The notes below the pieces were generated by a model. It worked only from the letters and a program-made list of their open reading frames with translations. It did not search any database and was not told where the DNA came from. Position numbers and translations under genes: made by a program. Shown one piece after another: positions 61,651-64,000 of a stretch of 64,000 nt of DNA. The stretch is from Massilia psychrophila (GTDB lineage Bacteria > Pseudomonadota > Gammaproteobacteria > Burkholderiales > Burkholderiaceae_D): assembly GCF_002760665.1 (NCBI RefSeq), contig NZ_PDOB01000020.1, positions 1 to 64,000 of the forward strand. Direction: 5' to 3'. The stretch's first letter is position 1; every line of letters starts with the position of its first letter.

Positions 61651-61968
61651 ATGACTGCGAACGACATGATGGCGGAAATTCGTGATGCGAACCTGAGCTA
61701 CCTGATGCTCGCCCAGCAGATGATCCGTGCAGACAAGGTGACCGCCATTTTCCGCCTCGGCATTGCCGCTGACATCGCCGAACTGATCGAAGGCATGAGC
61801 AATGCCCAGATCCTCAAGCTCGCCGGCGGCAACATGATGCTGGCACGCTTCCGCTTCGACGACAGCGCCATCCTGTCGATGTTGACCAACTACAACAAGG
61901 ACCGCAGCCTGGCGCAGTCGCACGCCGCCATTCTGATGGCCGGCCAGGCCGTCGAAGAAATCGCGTAG
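61651..61968 (+). CDS. flhD: flagellar master regulator subunit FlhD
   Basis: 105 aa. ATG 61651 has AAGGAG with seven-base spacing; the ATG at 61645 is too close to it. FlhD signature: 'EIRDANLSYLMLAQQMIRADKVTAIFRLGI' in order, 'LKLAGGNMMLARFRFDD'. Helical protein that forms the FlhD4C2 complex and activates class II flagellar promoters. The betaproteobacterial form is slightly shorter than the 116-aa E. coli protein. It is followed 46 bases later by flhC. Confidence 0.97.
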   Translation: MTANDMMAEIRDANLSYLMLAQQMIRADKVTAIFRLGIAADIAELIEGMSNAQILKLAGGNMMLARFRFDDSAILSMLTNYNKDRSLAQSHAAILMAGQAVEEIA

Positions 61969-62014
61969 TTACTAGCAGCCTGTTGTCGCAGTTGATCAGA
62001 TTCGGAGTCATGAA

Positions 62015-62572
62015 ATGAGCAAAAAAAGCGTTGTCACGGAAGCCCAGGAAATCCAGCTGGCGATCGAGCTGATCCGGCTTGGCGCCAGATTGCAGCTGCT
62101 CGAGACCGAAGTGTCGCTGTCGCGTGAACGCTTGCTCAAGCTGTACAAGGAACTGCGCGGCATGTCGCCGCCAAAAGGCATGTTGCCGTTTTCGACCGAC
62201 TGGTTCCTGACCTGGCAGCCGAACATCCATTCTTCGCTGTTTATCAATATCCACAAGTTTCTCGTCGAGCACGCCGGCGCCACTGGCATCGAAGCGGTGA
62301 TGAAGGCTTATAAACTGTACCTCGAGCAAATGCCGCCCGCACCGGGCGAGGAGCCGCTGCTGTCGCTGACGCGCGCCTGGACGCTGGTGCGTTTTTTTCA
62401 GAGCAAGATGTTGTCGGTGGCGGCCTGCTCTTGCTGCCAGGGCAAGTTTGTCGTCAACTGCCTCGACCTCAACGATGGCTACCATTGCGGCCTGTGCCAC
62501 ATGCCTTCGCGTGCCGGCAAGACCAAGAAATCGAAAGACGCCGCCGCCGCGGCGCTGCTGCTGGCCGCGTGA
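62015..62572 (+). CDS. flhC: flagellar master regulator subunit FlhC
   Basis: 185 aa. 'AIELIRLGARLQLLETEVSLSRERLLKLYKEL' in order identifies FlhC. The zinc site is 'ACSCCQGKFV' with 'YHCGLCHMPSR' (four cysteines). The basic tail ends in an Ala-rich run. It binds DNA in the FlhD4C2 complex. The gene ends 40 bases before the methyltransferase gene. Confidence 0.97.
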   Translation: MSKKSVVTEAQEIQLAIELIRLGARLQLLETEVSLSRERLLKLYKELRGMSPPKGMLPFSTDWFLTWQPNIHSSLFINIHKFLVEHAGATGIEAVMKAYKLYLEQMPPAPGEEPLLSLTRAWTLVRFFQSKMLSVAACSCCQGKFVVNCLDLNDGYHCGLCHMPSRAGKTKKSKDAAAAALLLAA

Positions 62573-62612
62573 CCCTCGCGGTCACCGCAAAATCCAGGCT
62601 GAAGGGCAAGGC

Positions 62613-63398
62613 GTGAGCCTTGCCCTCCAGCCCATCTTGCGTTCACATCTTTGGCGCTCGCCCGCGGTACGGGCGCTGCTGATCCAGTGCGCCGCATTGC
62701 CGGCCTGCGCGCTGGTCGTTGCCATATTGTCTTTCATGCATGTCGACCTCGCCCTCGGCTTCTTGGCGCTGCTGCAGGGCGGCATCGCCGCCGCCCTCTG
62801 CTGGTGGCGCAAGCTGGCGCCGTGGTGGCTGGCGATCGAATTGCTGTTTGCCCCGGCGCTGCTGGCCGGCACCGGGCTGCACTTGCCGCCGTGGATTTTC
62901 CTGGCCGGCTTTATCATGCTGCTGTTGGTATATTGGTCGACCTTTCGCACCCAGGTGCCGTATTTTCCATCTGGTAAGCGCGCATGGGATGCGGTGGCGG
63001 AGCTGTTGCCGCCCGGCCGGCCTTTGTACGTGATCGACATCGGCAGCGGCCTGGGCGGCCTGGTGCTCGACCTGGCGCGGCGCCGCCCTGAATCCACCTT
63101 CGCTGGCATCGAGCTGGCGCCGCTGCCGTGGCTGGTCAGCCGGCTGCGCGCCGCGCTGGTCGGCAATAACGTGCGTTTTGCGCATGGCGACTACGAACAG
63201 CTCGACCTGGGCGACTACGATGTCGTGTTTGCCTACCTGTCGCCGGCGGCGATGGATGCGCTGTGGCGCAAGGCCAGCGCCGAGATGCGGCCCGGCTCGC
63301 TGCTGCTCAGCTATGAGTTCGGCATCGGCGCAGAACCACCCGATCTTGCGATTATGCCTACAGGGCGCGGGCCCCCGCTTTACGGTTGGCACTTTTAG
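62613..63398 (+). CDS. membrane-anchored class I SAM-dependent methyltransferase
   Basis: 261 aa from GTG 62613, with AAGGG six bases upstream. The first ~110 residues carry three to four membrane helices ('LLIQCAALPACALVVAIL', 'GFLALLQGGIAAALCWW', 'IFLAGFIMLLLVYWS'). A Rossmann methyltransferase follows, with motif I 'VIDIGSGLGGLVLDLA' and a likely acidic residue in 'FAGIELAP'. Substrate is unknown. It sits between flhC and motA, so a flagellum-related or envelope role is possible. Not a member of a named flagellar family. Confidence 0.82.
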   Translation: MSLALQPILRSHLWRSPAVRALLIQCAALPACALVVAILSFMHVDLALGFLALLQGGIAAALCWWRKLAPWWLAIELLFAPALLAGTGLHLPPWIFLAGFIMLLLVYWSTFRTQVPYFPSGKRAWDAVAELLPPGRPLYVIDIGSGLGGLVLDLARRRPESTFAGIELAPLPWLVSRLRAALVGNNVRFAHGDYEQLDLGDYDVVFAYLSPAAMDALWRKASAEMRPGSLLLSYEFGIGAEPPDLAIMPTGRGPPLYGWHF

Positions 63399-63585
63399 GC
63401 GACATACTGACGACACCGGATCAAATACGAGGCGGTTTTACTTGCTCAACGGGCATCTTCAGGATATTGTAGTTCCTTAGAACAATTATTTTGTGGGCGC
63501 CGCGGCTTAGCTTTAGGCGCCCTTGCCATTCTTGGCATAGCGGTTAGCAACTCAATACACGTATTTACCTTCGGAGTCAGCGCCC

Positions 63586-64000
63586 TTGTTAGTCATCATC
63601 GGATACATCATCGTCTGTGGGTCTGTATTCGGTGGCTTCGCCGCGAGCGGCGGCCACCTGGCATCGCTGTACCAGCCGCTGGAACTGGTGATGATCGGCG
63701 GCGCCGCGCTGGGTTCTTTCTTTGTCGGCAACAACGGCAAGTCGATCAAGGCGACGATGAAAGCCTTGCCGACCCTGTTCAAGGGTTCGCGCCATACCAA
63801 GGAACTGTACATGGAGATGATGTCGCTGCTGTTCGACGTCCTCTCCAAGGTGCGCAAGGAAGGCCTGATGTCGATCGAAGGCGATATCGACAAGCCGGAA
63901 GAAAGCCCGCTGTTTTCCAAATATCCGGGCGTGCTGTCCGATCACCACATCGTCGAATTCATGACCGATTACCTTCGCCTGATGGTATCCGGCAACATGG
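63586..64000 (+). CDS. motA: flagellar motor stator protein MotA, 3' truncated by window edge
   Basis: The first 138 codons from TTG 63586 ('LLVIIGYIIVCGSVFGGF'), with GGAG nine bases upstream; the uncommon start and window end explain why it is easily missed. Two N-terminal membrane helices ('VIIGYIIVCGSVFGGFAA' and 'LELVMIGGAALGSFFVG') are followed by the cytoplasmic domain beginning 'KSIKATMKALPTLFKGSRHTKELYMEMMSLL' in order. With MotB it forms the proton channel that drives the flagellar motor. About half the gene is outside the window. Confidence 0.94.
   Translation, partial: MLVIIGYIIVCGSVFGGFAASGGHLASLYQPLELVMIGGAALGSFFVGNNGKSIKATMKALPTLFKGSRHTKELYMEMMSLLFDVLSKVRKEGLMSIEGDIDKPEESPLFSKYPGVLSDHHIVEFMTDYLRLMVSGNM

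Overview
The window is high-GC, densely coded chromosomal DNA. It most resembles a motile betaproteobacterium of the Oxalobacteraceae (the Massilia/Duganella group). The support is combined: an FlhD/FlhC flagellar master regulator followed by motA, a phasin (polyhydroxyalkanoate granules), a dapC-dapD / yffB-dapE-prmB lysine neighbourhood, an EnvZ/OmpR pair, and kynureninase plus tryptophan dioxygenase. The genus is an inference from gene content and protein style, not from a database search. No plasmid, prophage, insertion sequence or CRISPR array was seen.

Layout. 0-5.4 kb: the 3' end of a TonB-like gene, a DUF1460 lipoprotein, a large TonB-dependent receptor with a terminator, and two tiny coupled ORFs. 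5.4-7.8 kb: a 10-bp tandem repeat, then two LiaI/LiaF-like membrane proteins, an internally deleted LytS-type histidine kinase and its LytTR response regulator. 7.8-11.9 kb: an inverted/direct intergenic repeat, then a two-gene DNA-processing operon (FAN1-type VRR-NUC nuclease and an XPD/DinG-type helicase with an N-terminal Cas4-like nuclease domain). 12.6-17.4 kb: a small type VI secretion operon (murein endopeptidase-like protein, TssE, ClpV, TssA). 17.4-20.4 kb: phasin, a small secreted protein, a PAS-GAF sensor kinase and a copper-chaperone-like protein. 20.5-26.1 kb: two identical tRNA-Leu(CAG) genes with a consensus promoter and strong terminator, then rnr, rlmB, cysE and a YceH-family gene. 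26.1-31.7 kb: a GntR-controlled ABC exporter operon, a threonine/serine dehydratase, and ompR-envZ. 31.9-41.2 kb: a Gln-rich secreted protein, a FapA-like DUF342 protein, arfB, an HDOD protein, cheW, an ABC-F ATPase, prmB, dapE and a YffB/Spx-like protein.

41.3-48.1 kb looks accessory. It holds a GGDEF/EAL protein, an orphan ThsB-like TIR protein, a lipoprotein, an RND-pump remnant, a PafA-like phosphatase, a pyridoxamine-oxidase-fold stress protein, a DUF3606 protein and a truncated membrane ORF. It separates the two halves of the lysine/dap neighbourhood. 48.2-51.5 kb: pilU, dapD and dapC. 51.5-56.2 kb: a response-regulator diguanylate cyclase, an aminotransferase, an EamA transporter fused in frame to RidA, and a decayed MocR-like remnant with a palindromic operator. 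56.2-61.1 kb: htpG behind a heat-shock-type promoter, and the kynU-kynA-hydrolase tryptophan catabolism group. 61.1-64 kb: the long regulatory region of flhDC, flhD, flhC, a membrane-anchored methyltransferase, and the start of motA.

Points deserving most attention: (1) the orphan ThsB-like TIR protein with no ThsA beside it; (2) the signal-peptide-less murein endopeptidase heading the T6SS operon; (3) the FAN1 plus Cas4-helicase pair; (4) the LytS kinase that lost its membrane and phospho-acceptor parts while its regulator stayed intact; (5) the EamA-RidA fusion; (6) the flhDC upstream region, with paired sigma-28-like boxes and a perfect 17-bp hairpin.
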